The notes beneath the pieces were generated by a model. That model saw nothing but the letters and a program-made list of their open reading frames with translations. It had not been told where the DNA came from and did no database searches. A DNA stretch of 64,000 bases from Bacillaceae bacterium JMAK1 (GTDB taxonomy: Bacteria; Bacillota; Bacilli; Bacillales; Marinococcaceae). This document shows, piece after piece, positions 24,655 through 34,460 of the stretch. Within the stretch, counting starts at the first letter, position 1. Each line of letters opens with the position of its first letter. The DNA is taken from assembly GCA_012970285.1 (NCBI GenBank), contig JIBW01000002.1, forward strand, positions 930,001-994,000, written 5' to 3'. The position numbers and the translations under genes are program-made.

Positions 24655-24682
24655 AGTATACGCTAAACCCCAAAAAGGTCAA
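24655..24682 (-). promoter_or_regulatory. Strong sigma-A promoter of the candidate small RNA
   Basis: -35 TTGACC (24677-24682), 16-base spacer, -10 TATACT (24655-24660). Predicted start about 24648. Confidence 0.78.
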
Positions 24683-24684
24683 GG

Positions 24685-24699
24685 GGTTTTCAGAAAAGT
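24685..24699. promoter_or_regulatory. CodY-box-like sequence upstream of the small RNA promoter
   Basis: GGTTTTCAGAAAAGT has the perfect core TTTTCAGAAAA and three mismatches to AATTTTCWGAAAATT, ending two bases from the -35. AT-rich surroundings make chance matches possible. Confidence 0.35.
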
Positions 24700-24719
24700 T
24701 TTTATTTTATTTCACAAAA

Positions 24720-24745
24720 CCTCCCCACAAACATGTGTGGGGAGG
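24720..24745 (-). terminator. Terminator of the aro/trp supraoperon after aroA
   Basis: Perfect 10-bp stem CCTCCCCACA / TGTGGGGAGG, 6-base loop, followed by TTTTGTG on the minus strand, seven bases past the aroA stop. Confidence 0.9.
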
Positions 24746-24752
24746 CTTCTCT

Positions 24753-26045
24753 TTAACGTGATAACTCTTGAAGCATTTCAAAGAAGTTCGGATAAGAAAC
24801 AGCAACTGCTTCTTTTCGCAAGATTGTCGTTTCTCCTTTTGCAATTAGGTTCGCAATGGCAAACGCCATCCCGATCCGGTGATCACCAAATGAATCCACC
24901 GTAGCTGCATGAAGAGGCGTCGGGCCATTGATGACCATGCCATCATTCGTAGACGTAATATCTGCACCCATTTTCACAAGTTGGTCTACAACCGTGTCGA
25001 TGCGATTCGTTTCTTTGTATTTAAGTTCTTCCGCATCTTTAATGACGGTTTTTCCTTCTGCTTGTGTTGCAAGCACAGCAAGTACAGGAATTTCATCAAT
25101 AAGACGTGGAATCAATTCCCCATCAATTGTCGTTGCGTTTAACTTCTTAAATTGAATCGTCAAGTCTGCTACAGGTTCGCCGCTTTGTTCACGTTCGTTA
25201 CTTACCGTCAAATGGGCACCCATCTTTTCAAACACATCAAGAATTCCCGCGCGCGTTGGATTAATTCCGACGTTTTCAATCGTCACTTCACTATTTGGAA
25301 CGATTGCGGCAGCTGCGAGTGGAAATGCCGCTGAAGAAATATCTCCTGGAACATCCACGACGCCCCCGCCTTGAAGTATCTGTCCACCTTCAATCGAGAC
25401 CCCTGTCTCTGTTACGAGCAAATTCACACCAAACGCTTGCAACATACGTTCAGTATGGTCTCTGGAGCGATGGGGCTCTTGCACCGATGTGACTCCTTTT
25501 GCCTGAAGCCCAGCCAACAAAATACTACTCTTAACTTGCGCACTCGCAACCGGGGACGTATGTGATATCCCTCTTAAGTTCCCACCACGCACTGAAAGGG
25601 GCGTTAAGTTCGCTTCATCACGTCCATCAATCATCGCCCCCATCGACCTTAAAGGCTTTGTGACACGCTTCATCGGTCGCTTAGCAATCGATTCATCCCC
25701 GATAACAGTTTGGTAAAAGGGAAGGCCTGAGAGAATACCTAGCATTAAGCGAATCGTCGTACCTGAATTTCCTACGTCAAGCACTTCACTCGGCTCTTTT
25801 AGCCCATCAATCCCTTTTCCGTGAACGATAATTTCATCACCAACGTGCTCAATCTGAACGCCGAGTTGTCTAAAACAACGAATCGTACTTAAACAATCTT
25901 CTCCCATCAAAAAACCGCGAATCGTTGTCGTTCCTTGTGCAATACTTCCAAACATGACAGCGCGGTGAGAGATCGACTTATCACCGGGTACAGTAATCGT
26001 GCCGTTTAAGCGCCTAACATCGATTTTATTTTGTTCTACACTCAC
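24753..26045 (-). CDS. aroA: 3-phosphoshikimate 1-carboxyvinyltransferase (EPSP synthase)
   Basis: Sixth step of the shikimate pathway, joining phosphoenolpyruvate to shikimate-3-phosphate. The 430-residue protein has [13 protein letters not shown] (residues about 21-33), GNSGTTIRL, and [10 protein letters not shown] with the catalytic Asp, plus [13 protein letters not shown]. The start is GTG 26045, nine bases after GGAG. Called aroE in B. subtilis. It is the last gene of the supraoperon, 12 bases after tyrA. Confidence 0.96.
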   Translation of the reverse strand: MSVEQNKIDVRRLNGTITVPGDKSISHRAVMFGSIAQGTTTIRGFLMGEDCLSTIRCFRQLGVQIEHVGDEIIVHGKGIDGLKEPSEVLDVGNSGTTIRLMLGILSGLPFYQTVIGDESIAKRPMKRVTKPLRSMGAMIDGRDEANLTPLSVRGGNLRGISHTSPVASAQVKSSILLAGLQAKGVTSVQEPHRSRDHTERMLQAFGVNLLVTETGVSIEGGQILQGGGVVDVPGDISSAAFPLAAAAIVPNSEVTIENVGINPTRAGILDVFEKMGAHLTVSNEREQSGEPVADLTIQFKKLNATTIDGELIPRLIDEIPVLAVLATQAEGKTVIKDAEELKYKETNRIDTVVDQLVKMGADITSTNDGMVINGPTPLHAATVDSFGDHRIGMAFAIANLIAKGETTILRKEAVAVSYPNFFEMLQELSR

Positions 26046-26057
26046 TCATCTCAACTC

Positions 26058-27167
26058 CTATTCGCCAACGTACGTCGTAAATTTATGATTTTGTAAACAC
26101 GCTTCTGCTCGCGATCGTTCTTCAACCGAGCGAAACGACAATCGTAAAACACCCATAATGTCTTCTCTCGCTTCGATAATTCGGATGTTCGTAATGCTAA
26201 TCTCGCATTCTGCTAAATAACCGGTAACGTCAGAAATGACACCCGGGTGGTCAGGAACGTCAACGTATAAGTCATTTAGTGTCGGGATCGCGCCTGCCTT
26301 TTTCACTGGCAACCCATCGCGGTGACGCTTTGCATCAGCAAAGAATGAGTGCAGACCATTAGCATCCGCAGCTTTAATTAGCTCGGTGACTTGTTTCATA
26401 TCGTCTTGCCATCGCTCCATCATTGTCTGTAGCACGTCTTTATTATGAAGCAATATATCTCGCCACATAACCGGGTTTGCTGAAGCAATACGCGTAATGT
26501 CCTTGAAACCACCTGCTGCTAGATTTGTAATCATCGGATGCTCTTCTTCTAAACCTTTTAATTGGTGTACGAGTGCTGAAGCTACAATATGAGGTAAATG
26601 GCTAACACTACCTGCCATCACATCGTGACTCGTTGCATCCATCGTCATAAAATTAGCATTTGATCCTGCTAATAAAGAAGTTAATCGATCTACTGCTTCT
26701 TCACTGTTCTGGCTTTCAGGCGGAACTAGAATATAAAATGCATTCTCAAATAAATCTGGTCTTGAGCCGTGAACACCGCTTTTATGAGAACCAGCCATCG
26801 GGTGTCCACCGATAAATGTTACGCCCTGCTCAACCAACTTGTTCGCCGCTTCCATAACAGTTACCTTCGTACTGCCAACATCAGTAATGAGTACATCTTC
26901 TTTTAGTTGCACATCGGTTAATTCATCTTTAATGATTTCTACTGTTTTTGATACAGGTGTTGCAATTACGATCACATCAGCCAAAATAGCTGCTTCTTTA
27001 ATTGATCTGGTTTGTTTATCAATTACATGAAGCAACTTAGCATGTTCTAACGTACGATCGTCTAAATCAACACCGATCACTTCATGCTGTTGATTACTTT
27101 TTTTAATGGCTTGAGCAATGGAGCCTCCAATAAGGCCCATTCCAATTACCACAACTGTTTGACTCAA
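26058..27167 (-). CDS. tyrA: Prephenate dehydrogenase with C-terminal ACT domain
   Basis: Oxidises prephenate to 4-hydroxyphenylpyruvate for tyrosine. The 369 residues comprise a Rossmann domain (VVVIGMGLIGGSIA, residues 4-17), a helical catalytic domain with GGHPMAGSHKSG, and an ACT domain (about 297-365, DLYVDVPDHPGVISDVTGYL) expected to sense tyrosine. Start is TTG 27167, with GGAG about nine bases upstream. Follows hisC by 51 bases. Confidence 0.95.
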   Translation of the reverse strand: MSQTVVVIGMGLIGGSIAQAIKKSNQQHEVIGVDLDDRTLEHAKLLHVIDKQTRSIKEAAILADVIVIATPVSKTVEIIKDELTDVQLKEDVLITDVGSTKVTVMEAANKLVEQGVTFIGGHPMAGSHKSGVHGSRPDLFENAFYILVPPESQNSEEAVDRLTSLLAGSNANFMTMDATSHDVMAGSVSHLPHIVASALVHQLKGLEEEHPMITNLAAGGFKDITRIASANPVMWRDILLHNKDVLQTMMERWQDDMKQVTELIKAADANGLHSFFADAKRHRDGLPVKKAGAIPTLNDLYVDVPDHPGVISDVTGYLAECEISITNIRIIEAREDIMGVLRLSFRSVEERSRAEACLQNHKFTTYVGE

Positions 27168-27218
27168 AGTGAATATCTCCTTAACTGCCCTACGAAACCG
27201 TAGGGCATCTTGATTGTA

Positions 27219-28307
27219 TTATACGATAACATCTTCAAACGCCATAATAAATTTATCATTTTCTTCTTTCGTTCCAAGGGATACGCGAATAGAAGTCGGG
27301 AAACCAAGTGGCACGCCAGAACGAACAATAATTCCTTTTTGCATTAGCGCTTGAAATACGTCATTTCCATTTTTCTTTAAATCGACGAGTAAAAAGTTCG
27401 TTTGACTCGGGAACACATAGTATCCTTTGTCTTCAAAGAACGCTCTTAATCGATCTCGTTCGACTTTATTTTTCTCATAACACGCTTGAACAAAGGATTG
27501 ATCAGCAAGAGCTTTCACTCCAGCTTCCTGTGCGAATGTCGTCGTATTAAACGGTGGTCGAATCGGTTCGATTTTACTTATAAATTCTGAACGCCCCACA
27601 GCGTACCCTAGGCGAAGGTTAGCTAACCCATACATTTTTGAAAACGTTCTTAGAAGTAAGAGATTTGAGAAACGATCAAGAAGTGATAGTGTATCTGGGT
27701 AATCAGACGCCTCTACATATTCTAAATAAGCTTCATCACTTACGACGAGCACGTGTTCCGGTACACGCTCCAAAAAGCTTACGAAGTCCTCTTTATTTAT
27801 GTAATTTCCCGTCGGGTTATTCGGATTACATACCCAAACGATGCGCGTTTCTTCGTTAATTGAAGCAAGCATACGCTCCAAATCATGATCGCCTTCAGCT
27901 GTTACTGGCACTTCAATCACTTCAGAGCCTTCAACCGTAGCATTGTGTTTATATTGAGAAAATGAAGGCGTTGGCATGACACTATTCGTTCCAGGTCCAA
28001 GCATCGCACGACATAAAAATAGAATGACTTCATCAGAGCCCGCACCGAACAACAGTTGTTCTTCATCTACATTTAAATGTTCAGCAACCGCTTTACGAAT
28101 CGTCGATGCGTGACCGTCAGGGTAAATTTGCGTCATTTTCGGCGCTGCCAAAAACTCTGAGACTTTCTCTGAAACTCCGTAAGGATTTTCATTGGATGCG
28201 AGTTTAATGACTTCAGTCAAACCGTATTGTTCTTTTACAGCTTCAATTGGTCTTCCTGGCTCATATGGCCTCAACTCATTCATTGATTGCTTTAATGTAA
28301 TCTTCAA
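27219..28307 (-). CDS. hisC: Histidinol-phosphate / aromatic aminotransferase
   Basis: PLP enzyme that in Bacillus serves histidine synthesis and the last step of tyrosine and phenylalanine synthesis, which explains its place in the aro operon. The 362 residues have ASNENPYG, CNPNNPTG, the Lys-bearing RTFSKMYGLANLRLGY and an arginine near the end (FPTSIRVSLG). I choose TTG 28307 behind AAGGTGAT, giving MKITLKQSMNELRPYEPG like relatives; the longer frame to 28364 runs through a terminator hairpin. Confidence 0.94.
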   Translation of the reverse strand: MKITLKQSMNELRPYEPGRPIEAVKEQYGLTEVIKLASNENPYGVSEKVSEFLAAPKMTQIYPDGHASTIRKAVAEHLNVDEEQLLFGAGSDEVILFLCRAMLGPGTNSVMPTPSFSQYKHNATVEGSEVIEVPVTAEGDHDLERMLASINEETRIVWVCNPNNPTGNYINKEDFVSFLERVPEHVLVVSDEAYLEYVEASDYPDTLSLLDRFSNLLLLRTFSKMYGLANLRLGYAVGRSEFISKIEPIRPPFNTTTFAQEAGVKALADQSFVQACYEKNKVERDRLRAFFEDKGYYVFPSQTNFLLVDLKKNGNDVFQALMQKGIIVRSGVPLGFPTSIRVSLGTKEENDKFIMAFEDVIV

Positions 28308-28339
28308 CGGCTCATCACCTTCCACGTACCTAAGAATTA

Positions 28340-28368
28340 AAAAGTGAGAAGAAGTTCTTCTCACTTTT
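28340..28368 (-). terminator. Terminator-like hairpin between trpA and hisC
   Basis: Perfect 14-bp inverted repeat AAAAGTGAGAAGAA / TTCTTCTCACTTTT with a single central base (realistic stem about 12 bp), T-run on the minus strand. Only 32 bases separate it from the hisC start, so it acts as an attenuator or processing barrier inside the operon unless transcription begins within trpA. Confidence 0.75.
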
Positions 28369-28382
28369 GTATTTGTTCTATT

Positions 28383-29183
28383 TTACGATGAAACGAGCGA
28401 TTGAACAAATGTTTTTATTTGTAAAAGCGCTTTTGATCGTTGATGAGGATCACGTAACATCGTTTCATGTTTTTCAATTTCCTTGACAATTCTCGAACCA
28501 ACTACAGCTCCGTATCCTTGTTTATGCAAACGAGCGACATGTTCTCGTTTAGAGACTCCAAATCCAACAGCAAGTGGCACGTTACTCGATTCGTTTGCGG
28601 CAGTAATAAACGTATCAAGCCTTGCATCGAACTCTTCTCGGACTCCTGTAACACCTAAGCTCGAAACACAGTACAAAAAGCCTTGCGCTTCTGTGGCAAT
28701 CCGCTTTACTCGTTCATTTGAAGTTGGGGCTACGAGTGAAATAAGAACATTGCCATACTCATTGCACGTTTTCTTCATTTCATCATTCTCTTCATACGGA
28801 AGATCGGGAACGAGCCAACCGTCAACTCCTGCCTCACTCGCAGCTTTCACTGCATCGTGCAGCCCGTACTTTAGAATTGGATTAACGTAACAGAACAATA
28901 CTATCGGGATTTTGATTCCCGCTTCTCGAATTTGTCGCACTGTATCGATAACCGTCTGCAATGAGGTGCCTTCTTGTAAGGAGCGATTTGCAGCCGCCTG
29001 AATGACAGGACCGTCCGCTAACGGATCTGAATATGGCACACCTAATTCAAGGATATGAGCACCTGACTCTTCAAGCACTCTTGCTAAATCAATCGTCACT
29101 TCAATTGTAGGGTCACCTGCAACGATATAGGGGATAAACAATTGGTCATTGTTGTTCGCTGCTTCCTCAACTCGGTTCATCAT
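28383..29183 (-). CDS. trpA: Tryptophan synthase alpha subunit
   Basis: Cleaves indole-3-glycerol phosphate to indole, which is channelled to TrpB. The 266-residue TIM barrel has the catalytic Glu in [20 protein letters not shown] and the catalytic Asp in [12 protein letters not shown]; phosphate is held by [10 protein letters not shown] and GAVVGSRIV. It overlaps the end of trpB by 17 bases. Start ATG 29183 (a second ATG follows directly). Confidence 0.97.
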   Translation of the reverse strand: MMNRVEEAANNNDQLFIPYIVAGDPTIEVTIDLARVLEESGAHILELGVPYSDPLADGPVIQAAANRSLQEGTSLQTVIDTVRQIREAGIKIPIVLFCYVNPILKYGLHDAVKAASEAGVDGWLVPDLPYEENDEMKKTCNEYGNVLISLVAPTSNERVKRIATEAQGFLYCVSSLGVTGVREEFDARLDTFITAANESSNVPLAVGFGVSKREHVARLHKQGYGAVVGSRIVKEIEKHETMLRDPHQRSKALLQIKTFVQSLVSS

Positions 29184-30375
29184 GACTCTCCCCTTTCGTT
29201 TCGCTCAAGACGTTACGAATCGTATCGACGTCTTTGTCTCCACGGCCTGATAAACAAATGAGAATAGATTGATCACTCGTCATCGTACGCGCTTTCTTCA
29301 AAGCTAATGCAACGGCGTGTGCACTTTCAATGGCAGGGAGGATCCCTTCTGTTTGCGTTAACTTTACTAGCGCTTCAATTGCTTCAGCATCTGTGATTGC
29401 TTCATAATGCACCCGTTCTTCATCTTTCAAGTAAGCATGTTCAGGACCGATTCCTGGATAATCTAAGCCTGCAGAGATGGAATACGGCTCAATAATTTGA
29501 CCATGTTCATCTTGGATCAAATACGTTAATGACCCGTGGATGACCCCGCGATCTCCTTTTGTTAGTGTTGCAGCATGTTCAGGTGTTTCAATTCCTTTTC
29601 CTCCAGCTTCAGCACCGAACAATTGAACGGTCGGTTCGTTAAGGAAACTTGTAAACATACCAATCGCATTGCTGCCACCACCGACACATGCAATGACGGC
29701 ATCTGGTAATTGCTCCATTTGTCGCTTTGCTTCGTCACCAATTACCCGTTGAAATTCTCGAACCATATAAGGATAAGGGTGCGGACCGACGACCGAGCCA
29801 ATTAAATACATCGTATCATCAACGTGTGACACCCAATAACGAATCGCTTCATTAGTCGCATCTTTTAACGTTTTTGATCCACTCGTTGCTGGAACAACTT
29901 CCGCTCCTAACAATTCCATGCGAAAGACGTTTAGCTTTTGTCGCTCCATGTCTTTCTCACCCATAAAAATCTTGCATTCAAGGCCGTATTTCGCAGCTAC
30001 GGTTGCTGTAGCAACCCCGTGCTGTCCGGCTCCGGTTTCCGCGACGATCTTTGTTTTGCCCATGCGCTTTGCGAGTAGCGCTTGTCCAATCGCATTGTTA
30101 ATTTTGTGCGCACCGGTGTGAAGCAAGTCTTCACGCTTTAAATAAATCTTCGCCCCTCCAACTATTTCTGAAAGTCGCTTAGCGTACGTCAGAGGAGTTT
30201 CTCTTCCCGCATATTCTCTTAAAACCTCTTCATATTCTGCTAAAAAAGCTTCATCTACAAGTGCTTCTTTAAGACCTGCTTCTAATTCTTCAAGAGCTGC
30301 CATCACTGTTTCCGGGACGTACTTCCCCCCGAAGGGGCCGTATCTCCCTTTATGATCCGGATAAGACTGTTGCAT
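29167..30375 (-). CDS. trpB: Tryptophan synthase beta subunit
   Basis: PLP enzyme joining indole and serine to make tryptophan. The 402-residue protein has the cofactor Lys in [32 protein letters not shown], and the phosphate-binding [10 protein letters not shown]. It overlaps trpF by 26 bases and trpA by 17, so translation is coupled with the partner subunit. Confidence 0.97.
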   Translation of the reverse strand: MQQSYPDHKGRYGPFGGKYVPETVMAALEELEAGLKEALVDEAFLAEYEEVLREYAGRETPLTYAKRLSEIVGGAKIYLKREDLLHTGAHKINNAIGQALLAKRMGKTKIVAETGAGQHGVATATVAAKYGLECKIFMGEKDMERQKLNVFRMELLGAEVVPATSGSKTLKDATNEAIRYWVSHVDDTMYLIGSVVGPHPYPYMVREFQRVIGDEAKRQMEQLPDAVIACVGGGSNAIGMFTSFLNEPTVQLFGAEAGGKGIETPEHAATLTKGDRGVIHGSLTYLIQDEHGQIIEPYSISAGLDYPGIGPEHAYLKDEERVHYEAITDAEAIEALVKLTQTEGILPAIESAHAVALALKKARTMTSDQSILICLSGRGDKDVDTIRNVLSETKGESHDEPS

Positions 30376-31009
30376 AATCTCCCACCTGCCTCATGATGCT
30401 TTTCATTTTACTATCGTCTTTTTTACCTTCAATTTCAATACCACTTGAAACATCGATACCATCTGGCTGCATCTCAAGCAATTGTTGTACATTTTCTTCA
30501 TGAACACCACCTGCAATATACAGCGGTACATTTAATTGCTTTGCAAAGTGGATATAGGATGGTGCCTTTTTCCAATCAAACGTTTTTCCAGTACCGCCTC
30601 GCTCAGTTTGAGTGCCTGCATCTACGATAAAACCATCCACAACAGGCGCATATGCGCTCATTAAATCAAGTGTATTCCGATCGTGACGAAGTGCTTTCAC
30701 GACGCGTTTATTCGTTTCTCGCTGAATGTTTTTAATGAAACTTACCGTTTCTTCGCCGTGAAATTGTAAAACATCAACGTCAACCGTCTCAAGCAACTCG
30801 TAAACGTCTTCTTCTGTAGGGTTTACGAGCACTGCAAACGTTTCACAGTCAGCGTATGGACCTTCTTTCATCCATTCAGCAACGTCTGTTGCTTGCACTT
30901 GACGTTTGCTGTTTGCAAACACAAATCCTAACCCATTTGCACCAGACAAATAGGCATTTTTCACATCCTCACTCGAGCGTAATCCACAATATTTAACGTA
31001 TGTTTGCAT
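30350..31009 (-). CDS. trpF: Phosphoribosylanthranilate isomerase
   Basis: Amadori rearrangement step of tryptophan synthesis. The 219-residue protein begins [16 protein letters not shown] (catalytic Cys) and has a catalytic Asp in [20 protein letters not shown], then [12 protein letters not shown] and [10 protein letters not shown] use ATG 31009; the GTG at 31018 is part of the AAGGTG ribosome binding site. Overlaps trpC by 17 bases. Confidence 0.96.
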   Translation of the reverse strand: MQTYVKYCGLRSSEDVKNAYLSGANGLGFVFANSKRQVQATDVAEWMKEGPYADCETFAVLVNPTEEDVYELLETVDVDVLQFHGEETVSFIKNIQRETNKRVVKALRHDRNTLDLMSAYAPVVDGFIVDAGTQTERGGTGKTFDWKKAPSYIHFAKQLNVPLYIAGGVHEENVQQLLEMQPDGIDVSSGIEIEGKKDDSKMKSIMRQVGDYATVLSGS

Positions 31010-31775
31010 GAATGGCACCTTCTTTTAATTGAGGTATGGTCTCTGTTGGGGAACCGTTCGTAACGAGATGCTCACCGACTAACATTGCATCTGCGCCTGC
31101 TTGAACGATCTGCTCCACATCTTGCTTTTTATGAATGCCACTCTCACTAACAACGAAACAATCTTTCGGAATGTGCTTAACTAATTGCTTTGTTACATCT
31201 AGTGATGTTTGAAACGTTTTTAAATCTCGGTTGTTAATGCCAAGTAAAGCGGGACTGCTATAGGCCAACACGTCCTCTAGTTCTTCTAAATTGTGAACCT
31301 CAACTAAAACGTCAAGTCCGAGATCGTTCGCAACCTTCGTATACGCTTCAATTTGTTTGCCGTCTAAAACCGCTGCAATTAATAAAATCGCATCCGCTCC
31401 AATCGAAGCACTTTCAAAGATTTGTCGCTCATCAATAATGAAATCTTTTCTAAGAACTGGGATGTTCGTAACTGCTTTTACGACTTGTAAGTCTTGATTT
31501 GTCCCTTTAAAAAAAGGCGTGTCTGTTAATACCGAAATTGTATCTGCCCCGCCTGATTCATACAGCTTCGCTTGAGACAAGATGTCCATCCCTAGTGCTA
31601 AATCGCCTTTAGAAGGAGAGGCACGTTTAATTTCAGCAATTAAACCGACTCCCGAATGTTTCTTTCCGTCTTGTAACGCTTGATAAAATCCACGTGTCGG
31701 TTTTTCTTGGCGTTCAAATTGTGTTGGTAGCGTCTGGATTGTTTCACGTTTTTTCGCGATAATTTGTTCAAGCAT
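30993..31775 (-). CDS. trpC: Indole-3-glycerol phosphate synthase
   Basis: Closes the indole ring with loss of CO2. The 260-residue barrel shows IAEIKRASPSKGDL (catalytic Glu/Lys), VLTDTPFFKG, VLRKDFIID (catalytic Lys), GINNRDLKTF and VSESGIHKKQDV. Start ATG 31775 follows GGAGGAG; the open frame upstream to 31880 lies inside trpD and is not family-like. Overlaps trpD by eight bases. Confidence 0.96.
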   Translation of the reverse strand: MLEQIIAKKRETIQTLPTQFERQEKPTRGFYQALQDGKKHSGVGLIAEIKRASPSKGDLALGMDILSQAKLYESGGADTISVLTDTPFFKGTNQDLQVVKAVTNIPVLRKDFIIDERQIFESASIGADAILLIAAVLDGKQIEAYTKVANDLGLDVLVEVHNLEELEDVLAYSSPALLGINNRDLKTFQTSLDVTKQLVKHIPKDCFVVSESGIHKKQDVEQIVQAGADAMLVGEHLVTNGSPTETIPQLKEGAIHANIR

Positions 31776-32790
31776 GTGCTTTCTCCTCCTCACGTAATTG
31801 TTGTAACTGAGCGAGCGCTGATTTACTTTTGATGGCTTCATCAGCAATTGATACGCCTTCTTGTATGCTGTTAGCTGCACCTGTCACGTAAAGCCCTGCA
31901 GCCATGTTCAAGACGAGGATGTCGTGTGCAGCACTCGTTGACGTGCCGTTAAATATGCTCTGAATGATCTGCGCACTGTCATTGATTGTCTTTGCTTCAA
32001 TCTCTTCTAAAGCTGCACGCTTCAAACCGAACATTTCAGGTGTCACAGTATACGACGTAATGATTCCTTCATTTAACTCAGTCACATACGTAGCACCAGT
32101 AATCGTCATTTCGTCCATGCCATCTTCACCAGTTACAAACAATGCCCGTTTCGTACCGAGGCGCTTTAGTACGTGTGCCATTTTCTTTCCGTATTCAGCG
32201 TCCCATACACCGACGACTTGATAGTTTGCACGTGCTGGATTCGTTAACGGACCTAAAACATTAAATACGGTACGAAACCCGAGATTTTTGCGGATCGGCG
32301 CAACATGTTTCATCGCCGTGTGAAATAAAGGTGCGAACAAAAATACGAGCTGTTGTGTTGCAAGAATTTGTTTTGCTTCGCTGTGATTATTGGCAATCGG
32401 GACGTTTAACTTCTCAAGCACATCGGCACTACCGCTTTTCGATGAAACGAATCGGTTGCCGTGTTTGGCCACTTGGATGCCGCACGCACTAAGCCCAATC
32501 GCAGCAGCGGTTGAAATGTTAAACGTAGAATGACCGTCACCACCCGTACCACACGTATCAAGGACGTTGTTCGTTCCTAAATCTACGTGTTTGCTTAAAT
32601 CTCTCATCGCTTTAGCAAATCCCGTTAATTCTTCAACCGATTCACCACGTAAACGCATCATTGTGAGTAAACTAGCGACTTGAGTTGGCTCTGCTTCTCC
32701 GCCCATCACCTCTTGCATCACTGCTTCTGCCTCGAGCTCTGATAACGTTTCGCCGTCAATCATTTTATTTAGCATACGTTTAATCACCAT
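31768..32790 (-). CDS. trpD: Anthranilate phosphoribosyltransferase
   Basis: Transfers phosphoribose to anthranilate. The 340-residue protein has the PRPP loop DTCGTGGDGHSTFNIST (residues about 80-96), KHGNRFVSSKSGSADVLE and LGPLTNPA. Start ATG 32790 overlaps the end of trpE; a second in-frame ATG at 32775 is possible. In Bacillus the partner amidotransferase subunit (trpG/pabA) is outside the operon, as here. Confidence 0.95.
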   Translation of the reverse strand: MVIKRMLNKMIDGETLSELEAEAVMQEVMGGEAEPTQVASLLTMMRLRGESVEELTGFAKAMRDLSKHVDLGTNNVLDTCGTGGDGHSTFNISTAAAIGLSACGIQVAKHGNRFVSSKSGSADVLEKLNVPIANNHSEAKQILATQQLVFLFAPLFHTAMKHVAPIRKNLGFRTVFNVLGPLTNPARANYQVVGVWDAEYGKKMAHVLKRLGTKRALFVTGEDGMDEMTITGATYVTELNEGIITSYTVTPEMFGLKRAALEEIEAKTINDSAQIIQSIFNGTSTSAAHDILVLNMAAGLYVTGAANSIQEGVSIADEAIKSKSALAQLQQLREEEKAHA

Positions 32791-34276
32791 TGATCGCCCC
32801 TTTTACCAACATCGTCTCCGCAGTTTGAATCGCACTGAATAAAGCTGATGCTTTGTTGATCGACTCTTCATATTCCTCTTCTGGAACGGAGTCAGCAACT
32901 ACGCCTGCACCCGCTTGGACCGTTGCAACTCCCTCTTCAAAAACAACCGTTCGAATCGCAATGCAAGAATCAATTTCTTCGTTGTAACTCATGTACAAGA
33001 TTCCGCCTGCATAGAGCCCTCGATTCGTTGGTTCTAACTCATTTAAAATTTCCATCGCTCTCACTTTTGGGGCTCCAGACAACGTGCCCGCCGGATACCC
33101 TGCAATGAGTGCCTCCATTGGATGAATGTCGTTACGTAACTTCCCTTTAACGATTGAAACTAAGTGCATCACGTGCGAGTACATTCCGACTTCCATCATC
33201 TTCGGAACGTGCACACTACCAAATTGAGCAACACGCCCGACATCATTTCGAGCGAGGTCAATCAACATTTGATGTTCGGCACGCTCTTTCTCAGAATTGA
33301 GCATTTCTAGTTTCAAAGCATCATCTTGAGCTTCTGTTGCGCCTCTTTTTCTCGTTCCGGCAATCGGATGGATCTCTACTCCTTCTGCACTTACGCCGAC
33401 TAACTTCTCTGGAGAGCTACCGACGACGGTTTTAGAACCGAGGCGGATAAAAAATAGATAAGGAGAAGGGTTCATCTGACGCAACACACGGTAAACGAGA
33501 AATGGAGAAATGTCCGTTTCATATTGGAACCTTTGAGATAATACCGCTTGAAATACATCACCCGCGACGATGTAATCTTTCACTTTGTTAACCGCTGTCA
33601 GAAACTGCTCTTTCTCGAAGTTTGATGAAATCGTTGACCAATTTGGTTTAACACGTACTGGAAAATCAGGCTGAAAATCAGCATCCTTCGGTTGACTCAG
33701 TTGTCTGACTAAACGTTCTATATACACATTCGCTTCTTCATATAGCTTTTCTAGTGAATCAGAATTGTCGCTGTCAACGTAATGAACGATCATTAATTCT
33801 GCTGTTTGATGGTCATACGCTAAAAGCGTTTGACAAAACAAAAAGTGAATCGGTTCATTCGCATCTGCTCGTTTTGCTGTTTTCTCAAAGTGGCCAATGC
33901 TGTCATACGGCAAGACGCCGACCGCACCACCTGGGAAAGGTAAGTTGGTTTTTGCTGCTGGTGAAGGATTTAAAAAACGAAAAACGTCTTTCCATGCAGA
34001 TACAAAATGATCGCTACTTGAAATGATTTCATCGTTACTTTGAAAGTGAAATTGCTCTTCTTTCTCAATTAACTCGTAATTGACGTTCAATCCGACAAAC
34101 GAGTATCGTGACCATTTCGATGTTTCTGCATTGCTTTCAAGAAGAAAGACCGCTTCTTCTTGCAATCGTTGAAAGATTTGGATTGGAGTTGTTGTGTCTG
34201 CGAACATTCGCTTCACAACAGGGACGAGACGATAACGGTGGCATTCTTGCAGAAAATCCGCTAACGTACTATTCAT
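32780..34276 (-). CDS. trpE: Anthranilate synthase component I
   Basis: Makes anthranilate from chorismate with ammonia from the separate glutaminase subunit. The 498-residue protein has the feedback-site motif LLESNAETSKWSRYSFVG (residues about 46-63) and the catalytic chorismate-binding domain with PSPYLFF, GSSPEKLV, IAGTRKRGAT and GYPAGTLSGAPK. First gene of trpEDCFBA. Its ribosome binding site can be buried in a hairpin at 34284-34302, and a TRAP attenuator lies upstream. Confidence 0.97.
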   Translation of the reverse strand: MNSTLADFLQECHRYRLVPVVKRMFADTTTPIQIFQRLQEEAVFLLESNAETSKWSRYSFVGLNVNYELIEKEEQFHFQSNDEIISSSDHFVSAWKDVFRFLNPSPAAKTNLPFPGGAVGVLPYDSIGHFEKTAKRADANEPIHFLFCQTLLAYDHQTAELMIVHYVDSDNSDSLEKLYEEANVYIERLVRQLSQPKDADFQPDFPVRVKPNWSTISSNFEKEQFLTAVNKVKDYIVAGDVFQAVLSQRFQYETDISPFLVYRVLRQMNPSPYLFFIRLGSKTVVGSSPEKLVGVSAEGVEIHPIAGTRKRGATEAQDDALKLEMLNSEKERAEHQMLIDLARNDVGRVAQFGSVHVPKMMEVGMYSHVMHLVSIVKGKLRNDIHPMEALIAGYPAGTLSGAPKVRAMEILNELEPTNRGLYAGGILYMSYNEEIDSCIAIRTVVFEEGVATVQAGAGVVADSVPEEEYEESINKASALFSAIQTAETMLVKGAINGD

Positions 34277-34283
34277 TTGGCTG

Positions 34284-34302
34284 CACCTCTCTTAGAGAAG
34301 TG
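34284..34302 (-). promoter_or_regulatory. Hairpin sequestering the trpE ribosome binding site
   Basis: CACTTCT and AGAGGTG pair (one G-T) around CTAAG, burying the GAGAGG site of trpE. Corresponds to the Shine-Dalgarno blocking hairpin of B. subtilis trpE, formed when TRAP is bound. Confidence 0.65.
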
Positions 34303-34330
34303 ACGGAGGGGTTTGAAAACAAGAGGGGAA

Positions 34331-34367
34331 ATATAAAAAGCTCATCCAATCAAATCGACGGATGAGC
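34331..34367 (-). terminator. trp attenuator terminator
   Basis: 8-bp stem GCTCATCC / GGATGAGC, 12-base loop, then TTTTTATAT on the minus strand, 64 bases before trpE. Confidence 0.88.
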
Positions 34368-34383
34368 AGCTTTTAATCATCAT

Positions 34384-34430
34384 CTACCTCTGCTCTACTC
34401 AACTAAACTCCGCTCAACTCTTCTCGGCTC
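34384..34430 (-). promoter_or_regulatory. TRAP (MtrB) binding array
   Basis: Nine triplets (eight GAG, one TAG) spaced by exactly two bases, then a tenth TAG after one base. The 11-subunit TRAP ring binds 11 such triplets in B. subtilis. A GAG-containing loop in the 5' stem-loop may add contact. Confidence 0.92.
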
Positions 34431-34444
34431 TTTTATTAAACATT

Positions 34445-34460
34445 ATGCGTCTCTACGCAT
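34445..34460 (-). promoter_or_regulatory. 5' stem-loop of the trp leader
   Basis: ATGCG / CGCAT stem with loop TAGAGA, upstream of the triplet array, where the B. subtilis leader has its TRAP-contacting 5' stem-loop. Confidence 0.6.

Noticed and set aside
28308-28364. Longer hisC start
   Set aside because: Would translate through the trpA/hisC terminator hairpin and gives an N-terminus unlike HisC; the TTG at 28307 has a good site.
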